A stretch of 64,000 bases of DNA. Origin: Cladopsammia gracilis (lineage: Eukaryota > Cnidaria > Anthozoa > Scleractinia > Dendrophylliidae). How positions within the stretch are numbered: the first letter of the stretch is position 1; each line of letters starts with the position of its first letter. Where the stretch lies: positions 682,001 through 746,000 of the forward strand of contig JAJGOT010000113.1 in NCBI GenBank assembly GCA_022457155.1. Reading direction: 5' to 3'. The notes under the pieces are model-generated. The model was not told where the DNA came from, searched no databases, and saw only the letters and a list, made by a program, of their open reading frames with translations. The position numbers and the translations under genes are program-made. Below are positions 23,501 through 35,294 of this stretch, piece after piece.

Positions 23501-26500
23501 GACCGACTGAGCATGCGAATAATTGACTGATCAGTTGATTGATCGATTGACTGTCTGTCTGTCTGACTGACTGACTGACTGACTGACTGACAGTGTTAAC
23601 AAGTGATCTCTATCTTGTATGTACAGTATCATAGATAACATACCTGTTCCTGCTGCAATAAGAACTATTTCCTTCGCTTCACAGATTCGGGATTCTTGAA
23701 AATCTCCAGAATAATCACTTATTTGAAGAATATCACCTGCGAAAACAAACAAACACGTCTTACAGTTTGACATATCCAGTGCAAAAAGCTACTAAAATAT
23801 TGAGTGGAATACCACGAACAACATGTTGCAGACTCCGATAATTGGGATAATTAAGGTTACAGTGTACCTTCGGGGGTGTCTCCAGTATAACAGCTCTAGT
23901 GTCTTAAGATTACACTTAACAGACCTAAACCCAGATATCAAATTAAAGCTTATAGAGCTGGCTATCTAAATATGGAAACCATTTGGTAATAAAATGAATT
24001 GTCGAATTTTTTACGACGTCTTCGAACGTCCGAATCAGATTTAAAACGCTATACATGTAACTCAAAGCGATTATTGTATTTTGCTAAATTTGATTTGTTC
24101 TCGGGTTTCCGGACACGAAGCGCTAAAAAAACGTGTCGGCGATTTCCCATATTCAATTGCAGTGAAAAGTTACAGAATATTTTCGAAAAAGGGAGAAAAA
24201 AATTGGAATGATCGCACGGAAATGGCTCTTGACGAAAACGTTTTCGGAAATAAGAAATTCGCCGACACGGTTTTGTTGATTATATGTTAGCCTAGCTTCT
24301 GTCCAAATTTGAGGAAAATCGAACAAATTCCCTTTGAGTTGTAGCGTTTTAAAGTGTCCCCAACAAGCGAAAAATTAACTTTGAGAAAACAGCGCTTAAA
24401 AAAACATATCGCCTCATAAACAAACTCCGCACACAAAAGTTATACCGTCATTTCTCCGGCAATTTTCACTATTTTTCGATAATTTTTTTTGGATGAAAGT
24501 TCATTTTGTAAACTTTATTTTGACGCCATGCAAAAAAAAATTTCAATAAATTTTCGATCTGAAGGTACTGTAACCTTAAGAAAGACAAACAATTATGACA
24601 AGGATCATTTAGCTTGTCTGTTTTATATTGCAAAATGTTACTTGTGGAGTTTTTTTTTTTTGGTTTTGTTTTTGTTTTTTGGTTTTTTCATTTAGAACAG
24701 TTGAGCTCGTGGATGTAATTGTGATGTGACCATTTAAATGATAGCTATGGAGCAAAAATAAGTGTGACACTGTTTGTGGTTCTGTTGTGCTGAAGCAAAA
24801 ATGAATAACATGCAAGTTCTTTGTTCCGTGAGTTCAGTAGTTTTTATACAATAACTGAATATGATACACACGCTCTGATTGGTCAATTGCTAATGACTGT
24901 TATACTGGTAAACCAAATGGATAATGTGGTCATTATATAAAAGTAATAAACCACACATTCCTATGGTTGATCGATGTAGATGTAATAAGCCACTAGGGAT
25001 GTTGGAATAACACTCGGAAAGCTTGTAAATCACTTGCCTTCAGCTCATGACTTACAATCTCTTTTCCTGTTCTGTCAACATCCTGCAACGTTCATTGAGC
25101 CAATAAACCATACAAATGTGTGGTCTATTGCTTTATAAAGAAACTATATATATCTTGCAAGTAGTAGGAAATCTGAAAAAATGGCCGTTTTTATGCTAGA
25201 GACGTTAAAGTCCTCTAGACGCAATTAACGTCTCAGACGTTAAATGCGTCTGGTATAAAAACGGGACGCATTAAAGTAGATGGCCACAGAGAAAAAACAC
25301 AAAATTTTCTAAAAACACCTATTCTCGGAAGTGACTGCACCCGACTAAAGTCGTCCCCAAATAAATTTTAAGAGTACGAATATACAAATAGGGCTACATT
25401 CGTCCTCGTTAAGGCAGTCCCGTTTTATACTAGACGTATTTAACGTCTGAGACGTTAAAGTCGTCTGTTAAGCGCGTCTTAACGACGCACTTAAAAGAAG
25501 ACGTTAAACTCGTCAGACGTTAAATCCGTCTGGCTTATTTTCCGTTTTTATACTAGACGTTAAAGTCGTCTCGAGACGACTTTAACGTCTCAGACGATAT
25601 TAACGTCTGTAGCATAAAAACGGCCAATGACCTGATATTACACTCGACAGGCTACTGATACATCTGGGTGCAAATGATTTACTAAAAATTGTTTTCAACT
25701 GACCTGCTACTAAAGAAGATAACGTTGGTGTTAGTGTTCCATCAGGGTAGATTTTAATCATTAAATACAAGCGCCGGCCATCATATTCTCTTTCAGTTGG
25801 ACCAACTTGCAAGGATGGTAGGACTACTGTGTAAGGACGACTGATCTGCATGCCTGCAATGACAGGAAAATGCACAATAAGTATTTCTAAAATTCGGTTC
25901 TCATCATGAATGATCAGGTTAATTGTGTAAATAATAAGGGGCACCCTTCAATTGTTTTGCTATTATAGCTGAACATTTGGGATGCCCATACCACCCTCAG
26001 ATTTTCAGATTACAATTAAACGAGAAGTTAAGGCTCTCAAACCGGATATGTAAACTGTGGGGATGGAAAATGCTATTTTTGGTTCTTGCAAAGTCCAGAC
26101 ATAAATTTCAGGAAGCAAATGGGTCAGACCTTAAAAAAATCTTGGAAATCATACTTGAGATAACTTTTTCGGAGAAAAGGATTTTGTTCCTTTCAGCCGG
26201 TTGAATTTTCAACTAAGGCATCTGAACAGATCAAAATTTGGTAGCTGACAGAAATATCCCTTTAAACGGTAATAAATCATCAAAATTAAGAAACATAAAC
26301 AGACTTTCTAAAGCCTTTGGTGAAGCTGGCTCGTTGGGTGCCACTGATTTATATTTTGAAGAGATAATTATTTTGGTTGAACATGTACATTGGTATAAAG
26401 CCACAGAAAAACGGCCATTTTGTTTTCACAAAACTTGATGCCACAACCACCACTTTACATTTGTAGGAAGATTTGAAGAATTTAAAAGTACTTAATGTCG

Positions 26501-29500
26501 AGAATCATTGGTTAACATCTACATGTACATGTACATGTAATCATGGGTTATTAGTTTGTTTTTTAGCCTGTGACTTACATGTAATGCAATGCCTGCTATC
26601 AGCTAGCCACTATTCAATTTTATGCTAATCCTGGGGTAACTTAATGTGATTTTGACTGCTCTGAAATTGGTACTTAAAACTAACAGTTAAAATCATGCTT
26701 TCAAGAGATCCTGTTTGTTGGATAATAGTGTAAGACTGAGTGGCTCTATTATGGAGCTACAACTCAATTTTAGTTTTGAAGTATCAATTTTAAAATTATT
26801 TACTTTCGCCCATTTATCCCCAATGGGACATTAAGGGCTGCATGTAGATATGTTGTACACTGTAGGTTAAAATTATTTCAAACTAGGTTAATTTTTATTT
26901 TCCTTCCTCTGAGATTATGTTAATGAATCTGGGACAAAGGAAAATAAAAATTAACGTAGTTTGAAATAATTTTTAACCTAAAATAATTTTAACCTACAAC
27001 AGATACATGTACCACATGTACCACATGTATGAGTCAAGTTTAGTTTCATTAACATTATTGACAAAATTATCCTAGAGACATTATTCTGGCCTATTATACC
27101 TACGACATCCCTGTTCATGTGTATATGATGTCCTATGGGAATTCTCATAATGACGCCTTCTGGCAGCTCACAACAAAACAGTTTACAGTTATGTGTAATC
27201 AGTTCAACAGAGACTACTCGATCTGTAATCCCATAACCTGGACTCTGTAAATCAGACAAACATAAAATTTACGAAATAAAATATGTGCAACAGAGTGAAT
27301 GTACATGTGACATGTAACACAATGAAGGTTGTCTTTGTATTGACTAGGAAGCAACAGTTGAATGATTCAAACGAAATACTTGAGTTGCACCTAATTCAGC
27401 AACCCTTTTTTGCACGCACCATAAGCTTCATGTTTGATAAGTCATGCCACAGGGCTTATAATTTATTGTGTCACTAGGTTTGCCATACCTTTTAAGTTTG
27501 CTGTACCTACACTGTAATTCCAATATAGCTACCAACCAAATCGATTGTGATGCCATACTATTGTAAAACTACTGTCGTCAGCAATTTACATGTAGTTCAG
27601 TGATGGAAGTCTGAGCCAGGACTTCAAACAAATTGGACGGTCAATGACTGATCATGGTCATAATGCACTATGAATCACATGATTACTTTTTTTCCACAAT
27701 CATACAAATAATACATGTTCATTGCCTCTGTTCTTGTGCAGCTTAAATGAATTATTGCCATGCAGACCTTTTCCCAAGTCTGTCCACCGTACCCCAGCAG
27801 ATTCTTTTGTTAAAAGAAGGTCGACTTTTTCACTTTCTCCAGACACACGCACTGTTATATCAGTAAACAAATAGACTTCAGTTAGTTTTACATTGTATTT
27901 ATCTAATATTACTTCCAGGACCAGAAATCTCAATTTTGAGAGACTGATCACCGGCTTACAATAATCTGGATAAAATTTTATTCCTGTTTGGTGTTTTTTA
28001 CTTTGTCAAAAATGCTTAATTTAGAACATTATCACCATTATCGTATTTTCTGGTTTTATAGAATCATATCAACGGTCATTTGTGGTCTCTTTTTGCTCGT
28101 TTGGTAAGCAAACCTCTACAATTTTATAAAAAAAATAGAAATCAATGAAACTATTTGTTACACACCTTGTTGATGACTTATAACATTGCTGAGTTCTACA
28201 AAAGAAAATGAAGATAATTCTGTTGTTAGGCATTAGCCATAACATTGGATCAGGTTACAATGTACATACATGCAGTGACAGACAAGTTCAAATCACTCAA
28301 TATGTACTGTATTTGTTTTGAGTTCTGATTGGTTCATTGCATTGTGTTTTTAATATGACCATTTTACAGTTGTGTGCTAATGGTGACCTGGCCTTTGAAT
28401 GCATGGAAGCGAGGATGGAGGTGACCTTGTTATGATACAGAACTTAGTGCTCTTCATATGTAAATTTAGCTAGTTAGCGTGAGAAAAACATTATTAACAA
28501 ATGAAAAGCACTAAGGTCTGTATCAAAACAAGGTCACACCCAGCCTTGCTTCCACTCAAAGGCCAGGTCACTAAACACACAACTGTAAAATGGTCTATTG
28601 GCCAGTGATTACTTTTCACATTGGTTTTGGTTTTGGTTTTATGACACTCAATTGAAAACTGCTTTAAATGCAAAAACACAGGGAGAGTAATCTGGCACAC
28701 AAGCATATCCACTTCCAATTAATGTCCAGGATTGGACACAGAGGGGGACCATGCTACACCATGATAGGTATCACAAAGTGTCCCCATCTACATGTATGAC
28801 AAAATTCGGAACATATGTACATGTAAATTTTAGTAACGCGTACACATGGTTTACCCACGGCCACCCACAATCAATATTACTGTAACATATCACCTTTTAG
28901 TTTGAAGGCATACGAAGACACGAGACTCAACATGGCTGAAACAACGCAACACTTTATTACGCTAAGCATTCTGGGTACATGGAATGATGCAACTCATACA
29001 ACTTCCGGTTATAAATATCAATATATTACACTGCCTTCCCCATAAAAAGAGGAATGTAATTTTGTTAACGAACACACTGCTTACAGGTTAAGTTTAACCA
29101 CAGGTTTTCTAACCCTCTGAGATCTCCTTACTACAGGCGGTGTTGTACTCACAATTGTAGGAGATCCAGTACATTCCTTATTTTCAATAAGACTTGCCTG
29201 TGGTTCAGAGATACTATCATCATGAGGACTTACAGTAACATCAGTAACAAACTGATCATGTGCTTCAGGCACTATGATCTCTGGCTCACTTAAATCATCT
29301 GGTGCATCGTCATGTGCCCTTATCATGTGATCAGTATGGACATATCTAGTCTTGTCTCCTGTTCTAACTACATAGGTTCTAGGTCCACAAACTTTGACCA
29401 CTGTACCCAGACTCCACTTTTCTGTCTTAGAGTTAGCTCTGATATTTCGCACTCGAACTCGGTCATGCCTTACAAATAATCTGTCTTTTTTACATTTCAT

Positions 29501-32500
29501 ATCCTTGTACATTTTCTGCTTTTCTTGCTTTTTCTCTACAACTTGTGCAAGGTTGGGCTTTATCAAACTCAATTTAGTTCTTAGGCGGCGCTTCACCATC
29601 AACTCTGCTGGGGTTACACCGGTTGTGCTGTGAGGGGTGGTACGGTACCTCAACAGGAAATTTGCAAGTCTATGTTTCATAGACATACCCTTTGTGCCCT
29701 GAATCACTTGCTTAACCAGTGCTTCCTTTACTGTTCTCACCGACCTCTCTGCTGCCCCATTGGATTGGGGGTGATAGGGTGGCACTAATGTGTGCTTTAT
29801 GCCATTTTTACGCATGAATTCAGAAAACTACTGTGGACCTAAATTGTCTTCCATTGTCGGACACGACCTCTTCAGGTAAGCCACTATTAGCAAAAATTAG
29901 ACGTAGCTCATCAATAGTACGTTCCGCGGAGGTAAAGGTCATATGTTTTACCTCTATCCACTTTGAATGGCTATCTATTAACACCAGAAAATAATCATTT
30001 TCTTTTTGGCAGAAATCAATATGAATACGCTGAAATGGTCTGGTGGACCACTTCCATGGGATCAATGGTGCACTGGGTGGGGTATTTCTAAAACTTTGAC
30101 ATACTGTGCAAACACTCACAGCCTCCTCAATTTCTTGATCCATATTGGGCCACCACATACATGTGCGAGCAACTGCTTTCATGCCACATATACCCGGGTG
30201 TTCCCAGTGTAGTTCTTCCAGCATTTTCCCTCTGAAAGTGGGTGGGACAATTACCCTGGAACCCCAGAGAACACAGTCTTGTTCACAAGACAACTCCTGC
30301 CTTCTATTATGATATGGTTTTAAAATCTCATCATCACATCCCTCTGGTCACCCTGACATTACAAAATGGTGTACCTTACTAAGCACAGGATCTACAAGGG
30401 TTGCCTTTCCAATATCCTCTGCGGTAATTGGAAAATCATCATCAATTGCACTTACACGATAAATGGCACCCTCACTACCCAATCCCGAGTTCTCATGTGG
30501 TAACCTAGAGAGTGCGTCACAATTGGCATGGTCTTCAGATCTTCTGTACTCAATCTCGTAGTTATATGCTGAGAGCATTAAAGCCCACCTCTGCATCCGA
30601 GCTGCTGCGAGCATGGGAATAGCGGATTTTGGGCCAAAAAAATTGCTAATAGTGGTTGGTGATCGGTCATCAAAGTAAATTTTCTTCCATACAAATACTG
30701 GTGAAATTTTTTTATGCCGAAGATTATTGATAATGCTTCTCGTTCAATTTGGGCGTAATTCTTTTCGCTTGAGCTCAGCGTCCGAGAGGCATAGGCAATC
30801 GGCCGTTCTTGGCCGTCGTCCATTACATGACTGATGACAGCTCCTAGCCCATAACTGGAGGCATCACAGGCAAGCCTCAGTGTACGATTCACATCATAGT
30901 GCACCAACAACGAGTCACTGGTAAGACTTTGTTTACAAGCTTCATATGCCTGTTGACATGCCCTTGTCCATTCCCAGGGGACATTTATTTTTAGAAGCTC
31001 ATGTAATGGTGCTAGGGTAGTTGCAAGCTCAGGCAGAAATGAGTGATAGTATTGGATCATGCCCAAAAAAGATCTTAACTCACTGACGTTACGTGGAACT
31101 GGTGCTTTTTTGACAGCATCAATTTTCTCCTCGACCGGATGCAAACCGTCAGCATCTATCTTCAGACCTAGGTAGACAACCTCTGTTTTCAAAAACTCAC
31201 ACTTCGGCAATTTCAAATGTGCATTATGTCGGTGTAGTCTCTCCAATACTTCAGCTAAGATTTTGAGATTCTCTTGCCAATTTTCACCACCAATTAGTAT
31301 GTCGTCCTGTTTGCATACACATTTTTCTACCCCTTGCAAAATTTGGTCCATTTTCCCTTGGAAAAGTTTGGGTGCCGACTTGACCCCATATGGCAATTTA
31401 GTGTAGGAATAGAGGCCTTTGTGAGTGCTTATTGTTAGGTACTCCAAACTCTCTTTGTCAACACTTAGCTGCGCATACGCATGCGATAAATCAAGTTTAC
31501 TGAAAACTTTGGATCCTGCAAGGGCAGCAAACAAATCCTGTTGAGTAGGAAATGGATATTGTTCATCCTCTACAGCAGAGTTGATGGTTGTTTTGTAATC
31601 CCCACATATTCTCACTGACTTGTCAGCTTTTGGTACCACTACTATAGGGCTTGCCCAATTTGATTTCTCAGTTTTGACTATCACGCCATGCTTCTCTAGC
31701 TTATCCAGTTCTTTTTCTACTTCATCTTTAAGTGCATAAGGGACTCTACGTGGCTTAATAAATATGGGCCTTGCACCATCTTTCACGGTGATGTGTGCTT
31801 CAAAACCTGTCATACCTTCATAGCTCTCCTCAAACAAATCACTATGTTTTGACAGTAGGTCATCGAGTTGACCTTTGGCACTGCTTGGTTCATATTTTGT
31901 TACACTAAAAATCTCCCCCCATTCTAGTTTGATGTGGCTAAGCCAATTTCTACCCAACAAGGTAGGTTTATTCTCATAATCAGCTACAAGAATTGGCAAT
32001 GCATACTTATGACCCCTGTGCACGATATCACATTGCATCTCGCCACACACTGTGAGGGATTCACCAGTATAGGTTTTCAGCTTAACCTGGGATGAACGAA
32101 GTGGTAAATCACTGAATTTTTGCATGTACGTGCTCTTACTCATTACTGAGTAATCTGCGGCAGTATCTACTTCTAATTCGCACAGGGAGCCATTGATATA
32201 CATTTCCACAGTGTAGCTTTTGTGGGTGGGAGCATCTGTACCAACTGCGTACAGGGAGTAAATACCTAACTCATCATCATCAGTTTCACCCTCATCAGGT
32301 ATCTCTGACAGAATATTAACATTACCTTTAGCTGCATATTTTGTACTAGACTTAGCATCTTTGTTTCGACAGACTGATGCCAGGTGACCTACTTTTCCAC
32401 AGTGGTAGCATTTGGCTGATCGAAATTTACACTTTTGTGCCGCATGATTACCACCACACCGATAACATGATTGTTCCTTATTGTTCATAGTTCCCAATTT

Positions 32501-34993
32501 ATTCACGGTTCCTTGACTGTCATCACCTGCATTGGTAGGACGAAATTCTTGCGTATTCTTCTCTGCCATCTCCATCGACTTTGCAATCCGGCAGGCTTTG
32601 TCAAATGTTAGGTCATCTGTGTTCAACAGCTTGTTCTGGATTTTTGGGTTGTTTAGTCCGCACACAAACCGATCTCTCAAAGCTCGATTCAGAAATTCGC
32701 CGTAATTACAATGTATTGAGAGTTTCTTTAATGCCACGACAAAATCGCTGATCGATTCACTCGGTTTCTGATGGCGAGTTACGAAATGGAAACTTTCTGC
32801 AATCTCCAGTGGCGCTGGATTGTAGTGTCGCTCAAGTGCTCTCACAATATCTGTAAAAGTAGTGTCTCTTGGATTTGCTGGTACCAACAAATTTCTGAGA
32901 GTAGAATATGCTTCAGGGCCGATCTCAGTTAGGAAAATAGCCCGTTTTCGTTCTGCAACCAGAAGATTGGCTGCCTCAGCTCCCTCGCCTGTTCCTTCTC
33001 GAATGTTATTGGCCAGGAAAAACATTTCGATTCGTTCCACGTAGGAGCGGAAAGGTTCTCGTTCAGGATTGAATTCTCCCACACGACCGAACAATCCAGT
33101 TGTCGCCATTTTGGTTCTCAGAAGAGAAAAACACGTGTTTACCAGACCTGAACTTTCTTCGCCGACTGTGGTGTAAAAACTTCACCTTGTTCTCACACAG
33201 AGGACCTCAAAACACTTTTTAGGGTTTCTCATGCGTCTTAGTGCATGTAGAAAGAGCCATCCTCGTCGCCAAAAATGTAACATATCACCTTTAAGTTTGA
33301 AGGTATACGAAGACACGAGACTCAACATGGCTGAAACAACGCAACACTTTATTACGCTAAGCATTCTGGGTACATGGAATGATGCAACTCATACAACTTC
33401 CGGTTATAAATATCAATATATTACAATTACATGTATGTCAAAGAGATAATTCAACCAACAAATAACAATTTAAATGTTCAAAAAGACAAAATTTAATAGT
33501 ACATAATTATACGTACTTTGATATTTATTTTGATAATATTTGTCTTTAAAATTAGTAGCCAATTTGCACATGGCTATAATAAAATTATGGAATAGTGCAT
33601 GTGGCTTTGTTTGTACTTGAAAAAATAGAAAACCTTAATGTTTTATGGAAAATTAGAATCAATTTTTAAAGGTAATATAACACATTTTCATGATAAGATC
33701 ACAAGTAGCCATTTTAAAATCAAACATAATAAGCCTAAAAACAGTATCAATGCAAAAACAAGCAATAAAAAAATTAAAACTGACATTTCACTGAGTCGTC
33801 ATCACACCACTGTCAAGGTATTAATATTGGAAATATTTTGTGAGTATAAATTAGCATAATATAGAATGCGTATTTTGTAAAGAAAAGAGTATTACAAAAA
33901 AGAAAAATAATATATTTTTTTATAATTTTCACTTCAGGAAAAAAATCAATTCAAACAAAATAACTATCCCTATAATAATATAATACTATTCACCTCCTAG
34001 CAATTTGCGTACGGAAATTGTAATCATTGACAGGAATAAATGAGTTAAAAAGCATCATTTTCGTTATATTATCTCACTGTTTCAGTATATACTAAAACAA
34101 CTATTCACCTCAGTGTAGGTGGGTAGTGGTGGATGTATTTACCTCGCCGCTTCACGGCTCGGTAAATATCCACCACTACCCACCTCCAATTTGGTGAATA
34201 GTTTTTAATTATAGGACAGTAATCCTCTCCTAGCGTGCGGTCAGAAGAGTGTAATAACATGTCATATTTGCACTCGTTTTGATGCATATTTGCACTGTAG
34301 AATGCTTTTATGTCGAATAATAAATGCATTATGAATCATGGTTGTTAATTAATATATGATGTCTTTTAATATTTATAATAATTATTAGTATTAAACTGTG
34401 CATTGTATCATACCTAAATGGATTTGGAAGCTTTTTTCTCCTAAAATAAATATTGCATTGAAGTCTTTTCCATCCTTAAATTCCAGTATGACATCTTCTA
34501 TTCTGATGCCCTGCAAGCCACAAAATAAAATGTTATATAAATGGTGTAAAAATTAAACTACTTTACTCTGACTATCAAAAACGTAAATGGACAAAACAAA
34601 AACTATATGGAGGCACCCAAAGTAACTGAGAATTACAAAATAATGTATTAGTGTCCTTGGCAAACTATGTTTTTATGTTTTCTTGCAGCCTCAACTGGCA
34701 ACCTTTAACTTATTTTAATTTAAGGCCTGATAATTAATGCAATGCTGCTTATTTTCACATTAATTAAACTCGTAAGAAGTTATCATGACATCATATACTA
34801 CTATAATTTTAAGACTTTATAATTATATAAAAATAATTATGTACTCATAACAAGTATATTTTTATCTACTGAGTACTGCTTATTAAACCAAAATTAGCAT
34901 GTACTAAAACAGAGAAAAACATTCACCTTTTTCTTGGTAAAAACCAAGATGGTGACTATTTTGTCGTTTTGATAGAGTGGTTTTACTTCACCC
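20520..34993 (-). CDS. CYB5R4: Cytochrome b5 reductase 4-like, ten C-terminal exons
   Basis: Ten exons join with consistent phases and GT-AG boundaries: 34927-34993, 34414-34510, 27715-27902, 27100-27244, 25704-25853, 23644-23736, 22698-22758, 21961-22050, 21419-21592, 20520-20574 (stop 20520-20522). Together they total 1120 nt, about 372 residues. The first three encode a CS (p23-like) domain. The next two hold the FAD-binding part with RPYT (SRPYTVV) and YLMIKIYPDG. The later exons hold the NADH part with AAGTGFTPM, the KLLFANHQEKDILW strand and the CGP motif (GVCGPDAF). CYB5R4 (Ncb5or) passes electrons from NAD(P)H through FAD to an N-terminal cytochrome b5; it is an ER-associated or soluble reductase linked to lipid desaturation. 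The b5 exons (HPGG motif) were not found and would lie above 35 kb or outside the window. The GPxG element before NADH binding reads DYSGDF here. Assignment rests on domain order CS-FAD-NADH and motifs. Confidence 0.9.
20787..21148. mobile_element. MITE with GTTGTTTACCATTTAC termini
   Basis: GGTTGTTTACCATTTAC at the left and GTAAATGGTAAACAACC at the right are exact complements. The interior has CGGAAATTTCGG-type repeats and further ACCATTTAC blocks. It lies in the 3'-most intron of the reductase gene, possibly inside an older element carrying GCAACTTGTCTC. A related copy is at 61728-62034. Confidence 0.8.
22902..23235. repeat. Intronic minisatellite, 41- and 49-bp units
   Basis: About seven units built from ACACTATGACTGACC, AATTGACTCAGTG and ACTGATTGACTGACTGAG; short units lack the ACTCAGTG block. 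It is in the intron between exons 23644-23736 and 22698-22758 of the reductase gene. Simple (GACT)n runs follow at 23396-23430 and 23545-23592. All derive from TGAC/TGAT motifs. Confidence 0.9.
23855..24575. mobile_element. TTAA-flanked DNA element, ~720 bp
   Basis: Left end TTAA-GGTTACAGTGTACCTTC (23851-) and right end GAAGGTACTGTAACC-TTAA (to 24579). The inverted repeats are about 17-18 bp with one indel, flanked by TTAA on both sides, as for Kolobok or piggyBac insertions. It has no transposase ORF, so it is non-autonomous. It lies in an intron of the reductase gene. Confidence 0.75.
25183..25625. mobile_element. MITE built of repeated GACGTTAA motifs
   Basis: The termini GGCCGTTTTTATGCTA and TAGCATAAAAACGGCC are exact complements. 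The interior has more than ten GACGTTAA/TTAACGTC motifs, two GTTTTTATACTAGACG-like internal ends, and a 34-bp perfect palindrome at about 25556-25589 centred on CTCGAG. It lies in an intron of the reductase gene, 79 bp from exon 25704-25853. Confidence 0.85.
26862..26997. mobile_element. Short MITE with ~43-bp arms
   Basis: GTAGGTTAAAATTATTTCAA near 26862 and its complement (two overlapping versions ending at 26980 and 26997) enclose TTTTTATTTTCCT/AGGAAAATAAAAA. It lies in an intron of the reductase gene. Confidence 0.82.
28383..28571. repeat. Fold-back element, better preserved copy
   Basis: GTGACCTGGCCTTTGAATG at the left and the complement CAAAGGCCAGGTCAC at the right; the arms of ~80 bp continue through GGTGACCTTGTTATGATACA and TTAGTGCTCTTCATATG. 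Same type as 18501-18703. It is intronic. Confidence 0.8.
28881..29030 (-). repeat. 3' LTR of the Gypsy element
   Basis: It differs from the other LTR at two of 150 positions by eye (in the CACCTTTTAG and GAAGGCATAC segments), and begins TG and ends CA. Confidence 0.95.
29081..33109 (-). pseudogene. Gypsy gag-pol, interrupted by two frameshifts and one stop
   Basis: The start is ATG at 33107-33109. Domains in order: gag; two CCHC zinc knuckles (CYRCGGNHAAQKC and CYHCGKVGHLASVC, about residues 215-250); an aspartic protease with DTAAD; reverse transcriptase; RNase H (ACDASSYGLGAV, TDHQPL); integrase zinc finger (HWEHPG...CTVCQ), the integrase core with HIDF and VSDNGRQF, and a basic C-terminus. 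The RT catalytic box reads CKQDDILI (Asp-Asp codons 31301-31306): the aromatic residue normally two before the Asp pair is Lys. Breaks seen: a frame change at the seven-base A run 30636-30642, an in-frame stop at 30348-30350, and a frame change near 29820. It is not expected to be active. Confidence 0.93.
33276..33425 (-). repeat. 5' LTR of the Gypsy element
   Basis: Same length as its partner and nearly identical. With the intact ATTAC target duplication, this implies a young insertion. Confidence 0.95.
34099..34204. mobile_element. Short hairpin MITE
   Basis: AACTATTCACC...GGTGGGTAGTGGTGGAT is mirrored by ATCCACCACTACCCACC...GGTGAATAGTT, with TTTACC-CG/CG-GGTAAA at the centre. A further CTATTCACCTCCTAGC block at 33990 may be the end of another copy. 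It is intronic in the reductase gene. Confidence 0.82.
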
Positions 34994-35294
34994 CTGAAAT
35001 AGATAGTAGGATTTTACGCCGTAGTACTTCGTATCACTTTCTATTATCCTCAAATATTAGAGCGATTATAGTTAACTCGCGAAATAGATAGTAGAATATA
35101 GTACGGACTATTAGACAATAATTCCATTGTTTTCTTTTGTTTAATTTGGACTATCACACATTAATTATTAGATTGTGTTTCACCGGTTAACGTAATCACT
35201 CTATCAAGGTCTAGCGCTAGTGTAATAGATAGTGATGGATAGTGTTACACACTAACTAATAGTTTCTGTTTCACAGTTGAAGTAAAATCACTCT
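34974..35294. mobile_element. MITE with AGAGTGRTTTTACTTCA termini, overlapping a reductase exon
   Basis: The left end AGAGTGGTTTTACTTCA and right end TGAAGTAAAATCACTCT are near-complements. Two internal degenerate copies lie near 35064-35090 and 35175-35205. The left end overlaps the first 20 bases of the exon at 34927-34993 and includes the splice acceptor used in the model. Confidence 0.7.

Larger units (their letters stand above)
28881..33425 (-). mobile_element. Gypsy (Metaviridae) LTR retrotransposon, degraded
   Basis: Two 150-bp LTRs (TGTAACATATCACC...ATATTACA) bound the element, with the 5-bp target duplication ATTAC at 28876-28880 and 33426-33430. Read on the minus strand, a candidate primer-binding site (TGGCGACGAGGATGG) follows the 5' LTR. 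A purine tract (GGGGAAGGCAG) precedes the 3' LTR at 29031-29042. The order gag, protease, RT, RNase H, integrase marks it as Gypsy. It lies in the large intron between exons 34414-34510 and 27715-27902, in the same orientation as the reductase gene. Confidence 0.95.

Noticed and set aside
29394..30212. Plus-strand ORFs across the Gypsy integrase region
   Set aside because: They are antisense to the recognisable integrase and have no motifs of their own.
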